Shown here: piece by piece, positions 36,524 through 46,021 of the stretch
How positions within the stretch are numbered: position 1 is the stretch's first letter
How the letters are laid out: each line of letters opens with the position of its first letter
DNA from: Pseudobdellovibrionaceae bacterium
GTDB taxonomy: Bacteria > Bdellovibrionota > Bdellovibrionia > Bdellovibrionales > Bdellovibrionaceae
NCBI GenBank assembly: GCA_947449255.1
Contig: CANFQX010000014.1
Location: 1-64,000 of the forward strand
Length of the DNA stretch: 64,000 nucleotides
Direction: 5' to 3'
Position numbers and translations under genes: made by a program
The notes under the pieces: generated by a model
Told to the model about the DNA's origin: nothing
Databases searched by the model: none
Seen by the model: the letters and a program-made list of their open reading frames with translations, nothing else

Positions 36524-36581
36524 ATAAATAACAACTCAGCCAAAATATTTTTCATTTAAAGAAAATTATTTTACTAAAATG

Positions 36582-37358
36582 CTATTTTAAAATTTTTCTC
36601 ATTTTGTGAACTGCACCCTCAAGGCCGCTCTCAAGAGCATAACAAACTAAGGAGTGTCCAATATTTACTTCCTCAAGATAAGGAAGCTTACAGATCGCTT
36701 TGGCGTGGGCATAATCCAATCCATGCCCAGCATGAACATTCATTCCCAGTCGATGGGCCCATTCGGCTGCATCACAAAGGCGTTTCCACTCCTTCTGCTT
36801 AGCGACCCCGCTCAGTTGCACCCACTTGCCAGTATGCAATTCGATAGCATCAGCACCAAGCTCTGCTGAAGCTTCAACTTGCTCTAGATTAGGCTCAATA
36901 AAAGTTGAAATTTCAATTCCCATCCTTTGAATTTTCTCGACATAAGGGTGAAACTGAGAAAAACCTTTTTTTACATCCAGTCCCCCTTCAGTAGTCAATT
37001 CCTCTCTTTTTTCTGGCACAAGACAAACCCAAGCAGGTCTATACTTTTTGGCTATGGTGACCATCTGGGACGTCACCGCCATTTCTAAATTGAGAGGAAC
37101 GGGACAGGACTTTGATAGCAAGATGACATCCTTAAGCTGAATATGGCGACGATCTTCGCGCAGATGAATTGTAATTTGATTGGCACCACCTTTGACTGCC
37201 CTTTTTGCCATATCAAGCAAATTTGGGTAATCGGTTGTCCCCCCACGCACCTGCCGCAAGGTTGCAATATGATCGATGTTTACGCCCAATCTTATTTTAT
37301 TTTTTAACTTTTTTTTGGGTGTCTGCTTCGCTTTGCTTTCAGAGATTTTATTTTTCAT
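36582..37358 (-). CDS. pdxJ: Pyridoxine 5'-phosphate synthase PdxJ
   Basis: A PdxJ TIM barrel of 258 residues from ATG 37358. Conserved segments are IRLGVNIDHIATLRQVRG, ITIHLREDRRHI, LNLEMA, EPNLEQVEASAELGADAIELHTG and MNVHAGHGLDY. It condenses 3-amino-2-oxopropyl phosphate with deoxyxylulose phosphate to make pyridoxine phosphate. A TTG at 37427 would extend it over the end of glmM but adds non-conserved residues. The unusual Lys-rich N-terminus (SESKAKQTPKKKLKNK) remains in either case. Confidence 0.94.
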   Translation of the reverse strand: MKNKISESKAKQTPKKKLKNKIRLGVNIDHIATLRQVRGGTTDYPNLLDMAKRAVKGGANQITIHLREDRRHIQLKDVILLSKSCPVPLNLEMAVTSQMVTIAKKYRPAWVCLVPEKREELTTEGGLDVKKGFSQFHPYVEKIQRMGIEISTFIEPNLEQVEASAELGADAIELHTGKWVQLSGVAKQKEWKRLCDAAEWAHRLGMNVHAGHGLDYAHAKAICKLPYLEEVNIGHSLVCYALESGLEGAVHKMRKILK

Positions 37359-37407
37359 TCGATTGTCCAATTCCTCTGGATTATAAAAGGGATTTAATAA
37401 AATAATG

Positions 37408-38832
37408 CTAAGAAAGTTCTCTCTCAAGGAATGTAGCTATCTCTCCTGCAAACTGGCTTATTTGTGCTTTATCTAAGCCCTCGACAAGTACACGGATAAC
37501 GGGTTCAGTGCCCGAGAAACGCACAAAAACTCGTCCATTCCCCTTCAGTTCATTTTCTATATTTTTAATCATACTGTTATAGCCTTCAATTTCATGAAGA
37601 TCCATACGACGCTTGACTCTCAAGTTGATAAGAACTTGTGGAACATCATCAAAAACTCGAGCAAGTTCGCTCATTTCTTTTCCAGTTTGTTTCACAACCG
37701 CCAAAACACTCAAGGCGGCAATGATACCATCCCCAGTCGTCGTGTGATCTAAGAAAATAATATGACCAGACTGTTCACCACCCAAGTTATAGCCATTTTT
37801 TCGCATTTCTTCGACGACGTATTTATCGCCAACACCCGTTTTGACTAATTTGATTCCAGACTGATTCATTTTTTTCTCAAGACCAAAATTAGACATTTGA
37901 GTTGCAACAACAGTGTTCTTTTTTAAAATCCCGAGCTCTTTCATTTGCAGAGCACAGATAGCAAGAATTCGATCACCATTTACAATCTCACCTTTTTCAT
38001 CAACCATGATGACTCGGTCGGCATCACCATCAAGACTGATTCCAACATCGGCTCTATACTGAACAACAGCTTCAGAAAGTTTTTGGGGATGCAAGGCTCC
38101 CACTTTATCATTAATATTTATGCCATTGGGTTCATCGCCCAATTGAATGACTTCGGCTCCCAGTTCTTGAAACACAGAAGGGGCTACTTTATAGGAAGCT
38201 CCGTGAGCCGTATCAAGCACAATTCGCATTCCATCAAGGGTGTACTCAAGTGGAAAAGTGCTTTTGGCATAAACGATATAGCGCCCTTGGGAATCTTCTA
38301 TTCGTTTTGTTCTGCCTATTTCTTTGCTTGCAGGTAGTAACTCGGTCAAATCCTGACTCAAGACCAGTCGCTCTATTTCGCATTCTATTTCCTCAGATAT
38401 TTTAAACCCATCAGGACCAAATATTTTTATCCCATTATCGTAAAATGGATTATGAGAAGCTGAAATAACAATTCCAGCTGCCGCGCGCATGGTTCTGGTT
38501 AAATAACCAATTCCAGGAGTTGGCAATGGACCAACAAGCTGCACATGAATACCCATGGAGTTCAATCCACTAGCAAGAGCTTGCTCAATCATATAACCAG
38601 AAAGCCTGGTGTCTTTCCCAATAACCACTTTCCGAGAGATATGAGTCAGAGGTGCATTTTTTTGATTATCCTGAGATTTGAGATCCTGCTTCAGAAGAAG
38701 ATACCCAATAGCCTGCCCAATTTTGACAACCATATCCGGTGTCATCGGATATTGATTCGCGGTGCCGCGAATACCGTCAGTCCCAAAAAGCTTCGTTGTT
38801 TTTTCTTTTTTAACGACCTTTTTGCCTGTCAT
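37408..38832 (-). CDS. glmM: Phosphoglucosamine mutase GlmM
   Basis: A 474-residue phosphohexomutase. KLFGTDGIRGTAN opens the protein, the phosphoserine loop is VISASHNPFYDNGIK, the metal loop DGDADR lies in ISLDGDADRVIMV, GEQSGHI is the sugar-binding loop and RFSGTEPVIRV the phosphate-binding loop. It converts glucosamine-6-P to glucosamine-1-P for UDP-GlcNAc. It follows cdaA-cdaR with overlap, the conserved arrangement in which CdaA and CdaR interact with GlmM. Confidence 0.96.
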   Translation of the reverse strand: MTGKKVVKKEKTTKLFGTDGIRGTANQYPMTPDMVVKIGQAIGYLLLKQDLKSQDNQKNAPLTHISRKVVIGKDTRLSGYMIEQALASGLNSMGIHVQLVGPLPTPGIGYLTRTMRAAAGIVISASHNPFYDNGIKIFGPDGFKISEEIECEIERLVLSQDLTELLPASKEIGRTKRIEDSQGRYIVYAKSTFPLEYTLDGMRIVLDTAHGASYKVAPSVFQELGAEVIQLGDEPNGININDKVGALHPQKLSEAVVQYRADVGISLDGDADRVIMVDEKGEIVNGDRILAICALQMKELGILKKNTVVATQMSNFGLEKKMNQSGIKLVKTGVGDKYVVEEMRKNGYNLGGEQSGHIIFLDHTTTGDGIIAALSVLAVVKQTGKEMSELARVFDDVPQVLINLRVKRRMDLHEIEGYNSMIKNIENELKGNGRVFVRFSGTEPVIRVLVEGLDKAQISQFAGEIATFLERELS

Positions 38833-39232
38833 TTTCTTTTTCCTTTATACGTGCCACTTCCACCTGAATTTGATTGGGACGAATACCTAAGATCTTCACA
38901 CCCAGAGGGACTTCAATTTTATTAGCTGGAATATCCACCGGAATCACACCTTCTCCCCTTTGCGATATATCTAAACTGATATTTTGCGAAAAGGAACTGT
39001 CCATAAATTTTTTAAGAGCCGATCGAGGGCCAGAAACTTTTAATTTAATATGATCCGTGGTTTGAGCGACCACTTGAGTGCCCACGGCCGGTATCAACTC
39101 TATATCTATGTTTTTGCTTAAGACAAAATCTCGTCGCCCTAATATTGTTAACCACAAAATCAATGAGATAAAGAGGGCAACAATTTTATAACTGAGGTTT
39201 TCCGTCAATGCACCTGACCATCGTCGCTTCAT
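38810..39232 (-). CDS. cdaR: YbbR-domain protein, CdaR-like regulator of c-di-AMP synthesis
   Basis: A 140-residue protein with one membrane helix (about residues 13-28, KIVALFISLILWLTIL) followed by a single YbbR domain (VKILGIRPNQIQVEV at the end is typical). Firmicute CdaR has several YbbR repeats; a single repeat is the short form. It overlaps cdaA (ATGA) and glmM (23 bases). CdaR binds and modulates the diadenylate cyclase in known systems. Confidence 0.85.
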   Translation of the reverse strand: MKRRWSGALTENLSYKIVALFISLILWLTILGRRDFVLSKNIDIELIPAVGTQVVAQTTDHIKLKVSGPRSALKKFMDSSFSQNISLDISQRGEGVIPVDIPANKIEVPLGVKILGIRPNQIQVEVARIKEKENDRQKGR

Positions 39233-40044
39233 GACAGATCTCCTTGAGGAGCGAAAGCCTTGTATTTAAGACCAAAAGTTTCGTAAAGTGCCTGCCGAAT
39301 ATCTCCGAGCTCTGCATTTGGACTTAAATGTCCACCTTGCACAATGCCTATGGATTTATTTTCCTCAGAAACAACAAAAACCAAGGCATCTGTTTCTTCC
39401 GTTAAGCCAATCGCTGCCCGGTGACGAGTTCCTAAGTTTTTATCCAACACAGGATTTTTACTCAAAGGCAAAAAACATCCAGCGGAATGAATTTTTCCAT
39501 GACGAACAAGCACTGCACCATCATGCATCGGACTTTCTGGATGAAATATGGATCTCAAGAGTTCGGCAGAAATTTTAGAATCCATTTCGGTTCCAAATTC
39601 GATATGATAATCAATGACGATTTCTCTTTCGATAACGATCAGAGCACCAAAACCTTTTTGTGCTGTGGAAATAATTCCCTTGGCAATTTCTTCAATAATT
39701 TGAGTGTCCTCAAGAGCCGAAGCGTCGGTAAAAAATGGATTGCTTCCAATATGAGCCAGTGCTCGGCGAATCTCGGCCTGGAATAGGACAACCACAATCA
39801 CAAATAAATTAGAAAAGAACTTCTCTAGAATCCAGTTAAAGGTAAAGAGTTCAAGCCATATACTTAAGATATATCCAATAGCTAAGACACCAAGGCCCGA
39901 CAACATTTGTATCGTGCCCGTCCGTTTAATGAGCACCAAAATTCGATAGACCACAATCCATACAAGGATCATATCCACAATATCTTGAAAGCGCAGGTGC
40001 TGCACAATAAAGATCAGGTTGTCTATGAATTGCTGTAACATCAA
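39229..40044 (-). CDS. cdaA: Diadenylate cyclase CdaA
   Basis: A 271-residue membrane protein with three N-terminal helices (about residues 25-90) and a DAC (DisA_N) catalytic domain. The signature D175-G176-A177 in MHDGAVLV and R207-H208-R209 in GTRHRAAIGL are intact. It makes cyclic di-AMP from two ATP. c-di-AMP is uncommon outside Firmicutes, Actinobacteria and some deltaproteobacteria-like groups, which supports the suggested lineage. No c-di-AMP phosphodiesterase is seen in the window. Confidence 0.95.
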   Translation of the reverse strand: MMLQQFIDNLIFIVQHLRFQDIVDMILVWIVVYRILVLIKRTGTIQMLSGLGVLAIGYILSIWLELFTFNWILEKFFSNLFVIVVVLFQAEIRRALAHIGSNPFFTDASALEDTQIIEEIAKGIISTAQKGFGALIVIEREIVIDYHIEFGTEMDSKISAELLRSIFHPESPMHDGAVLVRHGKIHSAGCFLPLSKNPVLDKNLGTRHRAAIGLTEETDALVFVVSEENKSIGIVQGGHLSPNAELGDIRQALYETFGLKYKAFAPQGDLS

Positions 40045-40075
40045 AAAGACCTTTACCCTTAAAAAATGTTTTTAC

Positions 40076-42019
40076 CTAGACTACAACGGGATCAGTATTT
40101 CCCACGGGATCATTTTCTGTACTCTTTTTTTCTTTTGCTGCAGCGATGGCTTGGAAACTTTCTTTTCTATTACTGCGATACTTTTCAATCTCAACAACAG
40201 CGGTTCCGTTGATCAGCATCTCAACCTCTGTACCATCGATAGTTTCATACTCAAGCAAGGCCTGCGCCAGTGACTCAAGAACTGTTTTATTCTCAGTCAA
40301 TATTTTAACTGCCATAGCATAGCTATCATTGATTATTCTTGAAACTTCATTATCAATTTCTTGAGCCTTCGATTCAGAATAATCTTTATGGGGAGCATGT
40401 CCATACTGCATCCCTAGAAACACAGGATCACTGCGTTTTTCAAAAGCCAACGGCCCCAATTTACTCATGCCCCACTCACACACCATGCGACGAGCGATAT
40501 CAGTGGCTCGTTCAATGTCATTCCCAGCGCCTGTGGTTATGTCCTTAAAAATCAATTCTTCAGCAGCCCTTCCACCAAAGAGAAAGACAATCATACTTTC
40601 AGCCGTTGATTTTGAAAGTGAAACGCTTTCTTTTTCAGGAAGAGTCTGAGTCACTCCCAGAGCCATTCCTCGAGGGATAATGGTCACCTTGTGAATGGGA
40701 TCCAGGCCCGCAAGTTTTTTATTTACAAGCGTGTGACCGGCCTCATGGTAAGCCGTTATTTTTTTGTCTTCATCAGAAATAACCAATGATTTTCTTTCTG
40801 AGCCCATAATAACTTTGTCTTTGGCTTTTTCAAAATCTTCCATCTCAAGATATTTCTTATCGGTGCGAGCCGCAACTAAAGCGGCTTCATTCACGAGATT
40901 CTCAATATCTGCGCCTGAAAAACCTGGAGTGCCACGAGCAATTTTGCCAAGCTCAACATCAGGTCCCAACGGAGTTTTTCGAGTATGAACTGCAATAATT
41001 TGTTCGCGACCTTTCAAGTCTGGCTTATTCACAACCACACGACGGTCAAAACGTCCGGGACGAAGCAATGCAGGATCTAAGACATCAGGACGATTGGTTG
41101 CTGCAATCAGGATCACACCCTCTGAGGATTCAAATCCATCCATCTCCACAAGCAATTGATTCAAAGTTTGCTCACGCTCATCGTGACCGCCCCCCATACC
41201 TGCTCCACGATGACGTCCTACAGCATCGATTTCATCGATAAATATTAAACATGGCGCACTTTTCTTACCCTGTTCGAACAAATCTCGAACGCGACTTGCG
41301 CCCACGCCGACAAACATTTCGACAAAATCTGAACCTGAAATAGTAAAAAATGGCACACCCGCTTCACCCGCGACCGCACGTGCAAGCAATGTTTTCCCTG
41401 TTCCTGGAGATCCCACGAGCAAAACCCCTTTAGGGATGCGCCCGCCTAATTTTGTGTATTTCTTTGGGTCTTTTAAAAAGCTGACAATTTCTTGCAAGTC
41501 TTCTTTTGCTTCATCAACCCCAGCAACTTCTTTGAAAGAAATGCGATTTTTGTGTTCTGTAAGCAGTCGTGCTCGCGATTTCCCAAAAGACATCGCCTTG
41601 CCGCCACCAGCTTGAATTTGGCGCATAATAAACATAAACATTGCCACAATCAAAATCAGTGGCAACCAGTTCACCAGCATAGACTGAAAAAAGCCACCAT
41701 TTTCAGATCGTTCATAATTGGGAGTCACACCGTGCTGCTCAAGGAATTTAAAGCCCTCGTCTTGCACATTCCCTACGATTGAGAAATGACTCCCGCTGTA
41801 TTTTTTTTCAAACTCAGGTTTGATCTCACCAATGATTTCACTCGAGTCTTGCCTGAAGGTTACAGAAGCTATTTCATTAGCCTTTACAGCCTCAGTGAAT
41901 TTTGAGTAATTAAAGTCACCAATCATTTTTTGGTGCTTACTTTCATAGGCCTGAAACAAAAATACCGCCATAATAACTAGGAAGAACCATAGTGCTAGCG
42001 TTTTTTGACTAGAGCGCAT
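40076..42019 (-). CDS. ftsH: ATP-dependent zinc metalloprotease FtsH
   Basis: A 647-residue membrane AAA+ protease: two N-terminal helices around a periplasmic domain, Walker A GSPGTGKT (about residue 205), Walker B IFIDEID, the SRH segment [18 protein letters not shown], and zinc motif HEAGH (about 425). It degrades misassembled membrane proteins and short-lived regulators. The start at 42019 has AAAGGA 6 bases upstream; a longer frame from 42088 is not supported. It lies between tilS and cdaA; tilS-ftsH adjacency is widespread in bacteria. Confidence 0.97.
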   Translation of the reverse strand: MRSSQKTLALWFFLVIMAVFLFQAYESKHQKMIGDFNYSKFTEAVKANEIASVTFRQDSSEIIGEIKPEFEKKYSGSHFSIVGNVQDEGFKFLEQHGVTPNYERSENGGFFQSMLVNWLPLILIVAMFMFIMRQIQAGGGKAMSFGKSRARLLTEHKNRISFKEVAGVDEAKEDLQEIVSFLKDPKKYTKLGGRIPKGVLLVGSPGTGKTLLARAVAGEAGVPFFTISGSDFVEMFVGVGASRVRDLFEQGKKSAPCLIFIDEIDAVGRHRGAGMGGGHDEREQTLNQLLVEMDGFESSEGVILIAATNRPDVLDPALLRPGRFDRRVVVNKPDLKGREQIIAVHTRKTPLGPDVELGKIARGTPGFSGADIENLVNEAALVAARTDKKYLEMEDFEKAKDKVIMGSERKSLVISDEDKKITAYHEAGHTLVNKKLAGLDPIHKVTIIPRGMALGVTQTLPEKESVSLSKSTAESMIVFLFGGRAAEELIFKDITTGAGNDIERATDIARRMVCEWGMSKLGPLAFEKRSDPVFLGMQYGHAPHKDYSESKAQEIDNEVSRIINDSYAMAVKILTENKTVLESLAQALLEYETIDGTEVEMLINGTAVVEIEKYRSNRKESFQAIAAAKEKKSTENDPVGNTDPVVV

Positions 42020-42318
42020 CGCAAATCCTTTCAAAACATTCAATGTTTTCACATTGTATACTTTCATTTTGTCGCAATATTGAGACAAAACGAATTAAAA
42101 ATCTTGGAAATCAACATTAAAATCATTAACTAAAAAAACAAATACTTAAACAACCTTGAAGCCACCAATACCAGACATAATCAAATCGATAGAAACGCAG
42201 TGGTCGCAACACAAAAAAAGGGTACCACAAAAAAACCTCTGAATGAAAGCAAGAACCTTGCAAAGATCCATCTTCAAGATAGCCTCTCAAGCTAAATGAG
42301 GCTCCCTTCATTTTAAAA
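42020..42318. other. Spacer between tilS and ftsH
   Basis: No supported gene. A minus-strand 80-codon frame (42126-42368) begins inside tilS and gives an aromatic, cysteine-rich peptide (VWYWWLQGCLSICFFS) with no recognisable family and no ribosome-binding site; it is probably chance. The ftsH promoter may lie here. Confidence 0.35.
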
Positions 42319-43341
42319 TCAAGACTGGACTTTAATTTGCTCTGCGTTAATCGTCCAATTGCATCCACACATTACAAATGTGATCACTTTTTGAGATTTG
42401 TCTAGGCGCTTTTGCACTTCTTCTAAATGACTTTGAGAGAAATTTCGAACCCCTAGGACATAGAGATACTGCGCAAGAAGTCTTTTTTGTTCAGTCGTAG
42501 TTAAAGTGAGGTAAAAAGATCTTAAAATACCTGGATCTAAATCCGAACTGATCTCTTTTTTATAAATTTGATTTTGCTCCCAAAGATCACCCCAGGGCTG
42601 AACTTCCAATTCGGTTGCGATTGTTTCTAGCGACCGTGCTAAAATATGGACTGAGCCATTTTGCCTTTTCTCTAGAATTTGAAGCCACTCCTCCCGAATC
42701 CAGTTGCGAAAAGGATCCAAGGAAAGGTTACTTGGGTCTTCTATTCGCTTCACGTCCGCTAGAGCTAAATAATTCTTGAGTTCCTGCTTTCCAATCTCCA
42801 AAAATGGCCGAAAAACCCCAGCCTTATAGCCTGACATGGCCTGAAACCCCTGAGCCCCTGTCCCACGAATCAAGCGCAAAAGTCTAGTTTCTAAAAGATC
42901 ATCTCGATGATGCCCGGTGGCCAAAACTTCAAAACCCTGTTCGTTCATCAATTGGTTGAGCGCTTTATAGCGTTGCTGACGGTTTTCAGCCTCAGACAAC
43001 ATCCCTATTTTAATTTCATCATTTTGAGGTTCTGTGACTTTCCCCACCTCTATATCGGTGAGGTTGGCCGATTGCACCAAAACATGGAATGAAACACCCC
43101 AATCCAAACAAAGGTCTCTGCAAAAGTCCTGGGCCTCAGCGCGATATTTTTGATTAGAATCTTCCCCATGGTGAAAATAGGCCGCTCCCAGCAAATTTGA
43201 CGCATGAACTTTCATCGTGGCTCTCAGCAATGCAACAGAGTCAACCCCTCCAGAAAGAGCCACCAATATTTTTTTCTTTTGCAACCCATGCTGTTTTATT
43301 TTTTTCCATACATGGTGATCAAGGTCCTGCCTCTGGCTCAT
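42319..43341 (-). CDS. tilS: tRNA(Ile)-lysidine synthase TilS
   Basis: A 340-residue N-type PP-loop ATPase with S30-GGVDS35 in LVALSGGVDSVAL, YFHHG, LATGHHRDDLLETRLLRLIRGTG and FRPFLEI. It is of the short TilS type, lacking most of the C-terminal domains of the E. coli enzyme. It lysidinylates C34 of the CAU-anticodon isoleucine tRNA. An insertion (VQSANLTDIEVGKVTEPQND) precedes the helix leading to ATGHH. Its ATG overlaps the stop of the aldehyde dehydrogenase gene (ATGA). Confidence 0.93.
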   Translation of the reverse strand: MSQRQDLDHHVWKKIKQHGLQKKKILVALSGGVDSVALLRATMKVHASNLLGAAYFHHGEDSNQKYRAEAQDFCRDLCLDWGVSFHVLVQSANLTDIEVGKVTEPQNDEIKIGMLSEAENRQQRYKALNQLMNEQGFEVLATGHHRDDLLETRLLRLIRGTGAQGFQAMSGYKAGVFRPFLEIGKQELKNYLALADVKRIEDPSNLSLDPFRNWIREEWLQILEKRQNGSVHILARSLETIATELEVQPWGDLWEQNQIYKKEISSDLDPGILRSFYLTLTTTEQKRLLAQYLYVLGVRNFSQSHLEEVQKRLDKSQKVITFVMCGCNWTINAEQIKVQS

Positions 43342-44681
43342 GAATTAACACCCACGATCTTAATGTTTACAAACTCCAAAATTCCAAAAAGCCCCAATTC
43401 TCGACCATAACCGCTGTCTTTAAGTCCTCCAAAGGGCAAACGCACATCTGACCGCACAAAATCATTCACCACAGCAAAACCTACCTCAAGCTCCTCTGCA
43501 GCAATGACTGCTCCCTTAGCAGAGTCACCAGTGAAAACACCGCCACCCAAACCAAGATGAGAGGAATTTGCGACCTCTATAGCCTCTTTGGTGTCTTTAA
43601 CCACAATCACCAAAGCGACTGGGCCAAATATTTCTTGAAAGTGAATTTCACTGCAATTTTTCATAAATAAAATAACAGTGGGTGGATAAAACGCTCCCGA
43701 CCCCTCGGGAGTTACTCCACCCAAAAGAATCTCCCCACCTAAGGCTATCATGCTTTCAACCTGTGCAATAATTTGAACTTGAAATCGTTTCGCGGCCAAA
43801 GGAGCCAATTTGATTGATGCCATTTCTTTAATAAAAGCCGATAAAAATTCCTGAGCAACACTTTCTACGACAATAAATCTTTTTCCTGCAACACAACTTT
43901 GTCCACAATTTTGCAGCCTAGTTTCTGCACATTTTTTTGCTGCAGCTTGTAGATCCGCATCTTCTAAAATCAAATAAGCATCACTTCCACCAAGCTCCAG
44001 TACAGTTTTTTTCAAATTATACCCTGCTGTTTTTGCGACCTCGCGACCTCCAGCCGTGCTACCAGTAAAACTCACGCCTCGAATCAAAGGATGACTTATA
44101 ATTAATTCTGCAACTGCATGATCTACATGGCAATTTTGCAGAAGTTTCAAATTTATTTTGAGGAAAGAAAAAATATCACCTAGCAACTCAGCAGTCCCAG
44201 CGGTCAGGTCAGCATGTTTTAAAATGACAACATTTCCGGCCATGAGTGCTGGAGCTGCAAATCGAATAACCTGCCATAAAGGAAAGTTCCAGGGCATGAT
44301 CGAAAAAATAACACCCATGGGCTGAAATACTATTTCAGTTTGTTGGTAGCTTGACTGCAGTAACTTTGGAGCCAATAGAGTTGAAGCTTCTCGAGCAAAA
44401 TAATCACAAGCTGCCGCACATTTTTCTACCTCTAAGAGTCCTTCTCCAATTTTCTTGCCCATCTCCAGATTCATCTGCTGAGCAAGCTCATCTTTTCGAA
44501 GACGCAAACAGCAAGCAAGTTCAAATAAGACTTGGGCTCTCTCTTGAAATGTTTTTTTTCGCCAAACCAAAAAATCCTGGTGAGCGGCAGTAACCACTGC
44601 TTGAGCAGACTCCCAGCTCATATATTTAAATTTCTGTAATTCTGTATTATTTGTAGGATTGACTGTCGAGAAGTAGTCCAT
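43338..44681 (-). CDS. Aldehyde dehydrogenase (succinate-semialdehyde dehydrogenase-like)
   Basis: A 447-residue NAD(P)-dependent aldehyde dehydrogenase. MPWNFPLWQV and GNVVILKHAD form the cofactor site, FTGSTAGGREVAK the nucleotide loop, LELGGSDAYLI holds the general-base Glu and GQSCVAGKRF the catalytic Cys. Length and the C-terminal LPFGGLKDSGYGRELG fit the short GabD/Sad subfamily. GGAGG lies 5 bases before the ATG at 44681. The substrate is not certain. Confidence 0.92.
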   Translation of the reverse strand: MDYFSTVNPTNNTELQKFKYMSWESAQAVVTAAHQDFLVWRKKTFQERAQVLFELACCLRLRKDELAQQMNLEMGKKIGEGLLEVEKCAAACDYFAREASTLLAPKLLQSSYQQTEIVFQPMGVIFSIMPWNFPLWQVIRFAAPALMAGNVVILKHADLTAGTAELLGDIFSFLKINLKLLQNCHVDHAVAELIISHPLIRGVSFTGSTAGGREVAKTAGYNLKKTVLELGGSDAYLILEDADLQAAAKKCAETRLQNCGQSCVAGKRFIVVESVAQEFLSAFIKEMASIKLAPLAAKRFQVQIIAQVESMIALGGEILLGGVTPEGSGAFYPPTVILFMKNCSEIHFQEIFGPVALVIVVKDTKEAIEVANSSHLGLGGGVFTGDSAKGAVIAAEELEVGFAVVNDFVRSDVRLPFGGLKDSGYGRELGLFGILEFVNIKIVGVNS

Positions 44682-44717
44682 CAAAACCTCCGCGAGACAG
44701 TCAAACACATTTTTTTT

Positions 44718-44948
44718 TTAAAGAACACTAAAGACTTGATAAAACGAAAGGGCCACTGCAACTAAAAAAAAGACAGTCATTCCGCCCCAGGAAATGACCT
44801 TATACACTTTACCCACTCGCATTGCTCGCAAAGCGTAAGGGCGCTCAGTGACGAGCAAGGGAATTGGCAACAAAGCCGATTTAATAAATTGCCGGCAACA
44901 AATACAAAAGAGAACAACTGAAAGGGTACTTAATATTTCCTGTGCCAT
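44718..44948 (-). CDS. Small membrane protein of unknown function
   Basis: A 76-residue protein with two hydrophobic segments (STLSVVLFCICC near the start; GGMTVFFLVAVALSFYQVF at the end) separated by a basic, Arg-rich loop (TERPYALRAMRVGKVYKV), consistent with a two-span inner-membrane protein. No good ribosome-binding site is seen. It lies just upstream of the aldehyde dehydrogenase gene in the same orientation. Confidence 0.5.
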   Translation of the reverse strand: MAQEILSTLSVVLFCICCRQFIKSALLPIPLLVTERPYALRAMRVGKVYKVISWGGMTVFFLVAVALSFYQVFSVL

Positions 44949-45021
44949 AACAGTCTTATCGGATAAAATTGTTTCAACTTGAGATCGACTTTAGTGTTGA
45001 AAACAAGTCCTTCAATCAAAT

Positions 45022-45057
45022 CTTGATCTTGATCTTGATCTTGATCCTGATTTTGAT
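45022..45057. repeat. Hexanucleotide tandem repeat (CTTGAT)n
   Basis: Four perfect CTTGAT units (45022-45045) are followed by two degenerate ones (CCTGAT, TTTGAT). The tract lies a few bases after the stop codon of the minus-strand gene at 45065-45451, so it is outside the reading frame. A 6-bp unit would not change frame if it varied in number. Confidence 0.85.
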
Positions 45058-45064
45058 TTTAAAC

Positions 45065-45451
45065 TTAAGACTTATCCTTCTCTTCATTTCGCGACGACCG
45101 CGGCTCTTTTTTAACGATATCAATTTCCGCCGTAATTTTAAATTTATGTGACTCTGCAAACTTTGAGAACTCTTTCACAAAATCAATTTTATCAAGAATT
45201 GTTAGGATTTCACGTCCAACCCGTTGAGTGATTTCATCTTTAGATTTGCTAGCACTTTGAATAATCAAATTATAGACTTCTTTGGGAAGTTTCATTTCCG
45301 CAAGGTAAGCACGCAGACTTTCTTCCGTTATAAAGGCAGCACTCACCCCAGCGGTAAAAACTTTTTTTACCGTTTCACCAAACAAATGTTTGATGTCCGA
45401 GGCCTCCTTGGGCTCTTTTTCTTCCTTTTTTGAGTTTGAATCAGACGCCAT
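45065..45451 (-). CDS. Charged helical protein of unknown function
   Basis: A 128-residue protein with very charged ends (DSNSKKEEKEPKEASD; KKEPRSSRNEEKDKS) and a helical core (VKKVFTAGVSAAFITEESLRAYLAEM), a layout seen in phasin-like or small coiled-coil proteins; no family is claimed. It overlaps the SRPBCC gene upstream by 11 bases, so the two are probably cotranslated. The core's FITEESLRAYLAEMKLPKEV could be a protein-binding helix pair. Confidence 0.65.
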   Translation of the reverse strand: MASDSNSKKEEKEPKEASDIKHLFGETVKKVFTAGVSAAFITEESLRAYLAEMKLPKEVYNLIIQSASKSKDEITQRVGREILTILDKIDFVKEFSKFAESHKFKITAEIDIVKKEPRSSRNEEKDKS

Positions 45452-45872
45452 ATATTTGTTTTACTCGCTTCTGATAAGAACTCATCATATTGGGAAGATT
45501 CACACTGACCAAAGCATTGGCAATAGGTCCAGGCACAAATAAATTAAAAGTGGCCTCGACGGAATAAGTAGCCCGCGTCTTGCCCGCATCATTTTCAAGC
45601 TTCCAAGAGCCGATTGAAGTTTTAAACATGTCTCCACTTGCAAATTCCCAGGAGATACTGTGGGGGCTGTTTTCTGTCATCCAAAGTGAATATTTAAAAT
45701 TTTTAATCACAGACACACTGAATTCGACGAGCTTTTTATTGCCTTCAACTTTCAGAACGCGACAATCTTTGACCTCTGAAAGGAACTCTTTGTATTTAGT
45801 GTAATCAGCAATAATTGCATAAAACTGCTCTGGAGTGCATTTAAAAACTTCTGTTGTCGTAGCCTTTGCCAT
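45441..45872 (-). CDS. SRPBCC-fold (START/Coq10-like) protein
   Basis: A 143-residue START-like domain. The pattern EQFYAIIADYTKYKEFLSEVKDCRVL, then WMTENSPHSISWEF and a long C-terminal helix (PNMMSSYQKRVKQIYGV), matches the polyketide-cyclase/Coq10/RatA group, which binds hydrophobic ligands such as ubiquinone. Ligand unknown. It precedes and overlaps the charged helical protein. Confidence 0.85.
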   Translation of the reverse strand: MAKATTTEVFKCTPEQFYAIIADYTKYKEFLSEVKDCRVLKVEGNKKLVEFSVSVIKNFKYSLWMTENSPHSISWEFASGDMFKTSIGSWKLENDAGKTRATYSVEATFNLFVPGPIANALVSVNLPNMMSSYQKRVKQIYGV

Positions 45873-46021
45873 ATATCCTCACTCGGTCACTTATAATTTT
45901 TAAAATTTAACAAAACTGGTTTTGCGGCTCCTAATTTGTCTATATTTCTTTAGCCAGCTTTAAGTCTGATCAAATCGTTAATAATAGTCAAACCTGCTGT
46001 GGCCTGATTTTTTTCATCCTT

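Noticed and set aside
42126-42368. Frameshifted C-terminal part of tilS
   Set aside because: The peptide is aromatic and cysteine-rich and does not resemble TilS C-terminal domains; short TilS proteins of about 340 residues are normal.
45022-45057. CRISPR array
   Set aside because: Units of 6 bp are directly adjacent with no spacers; it is a simple tandem repeat.
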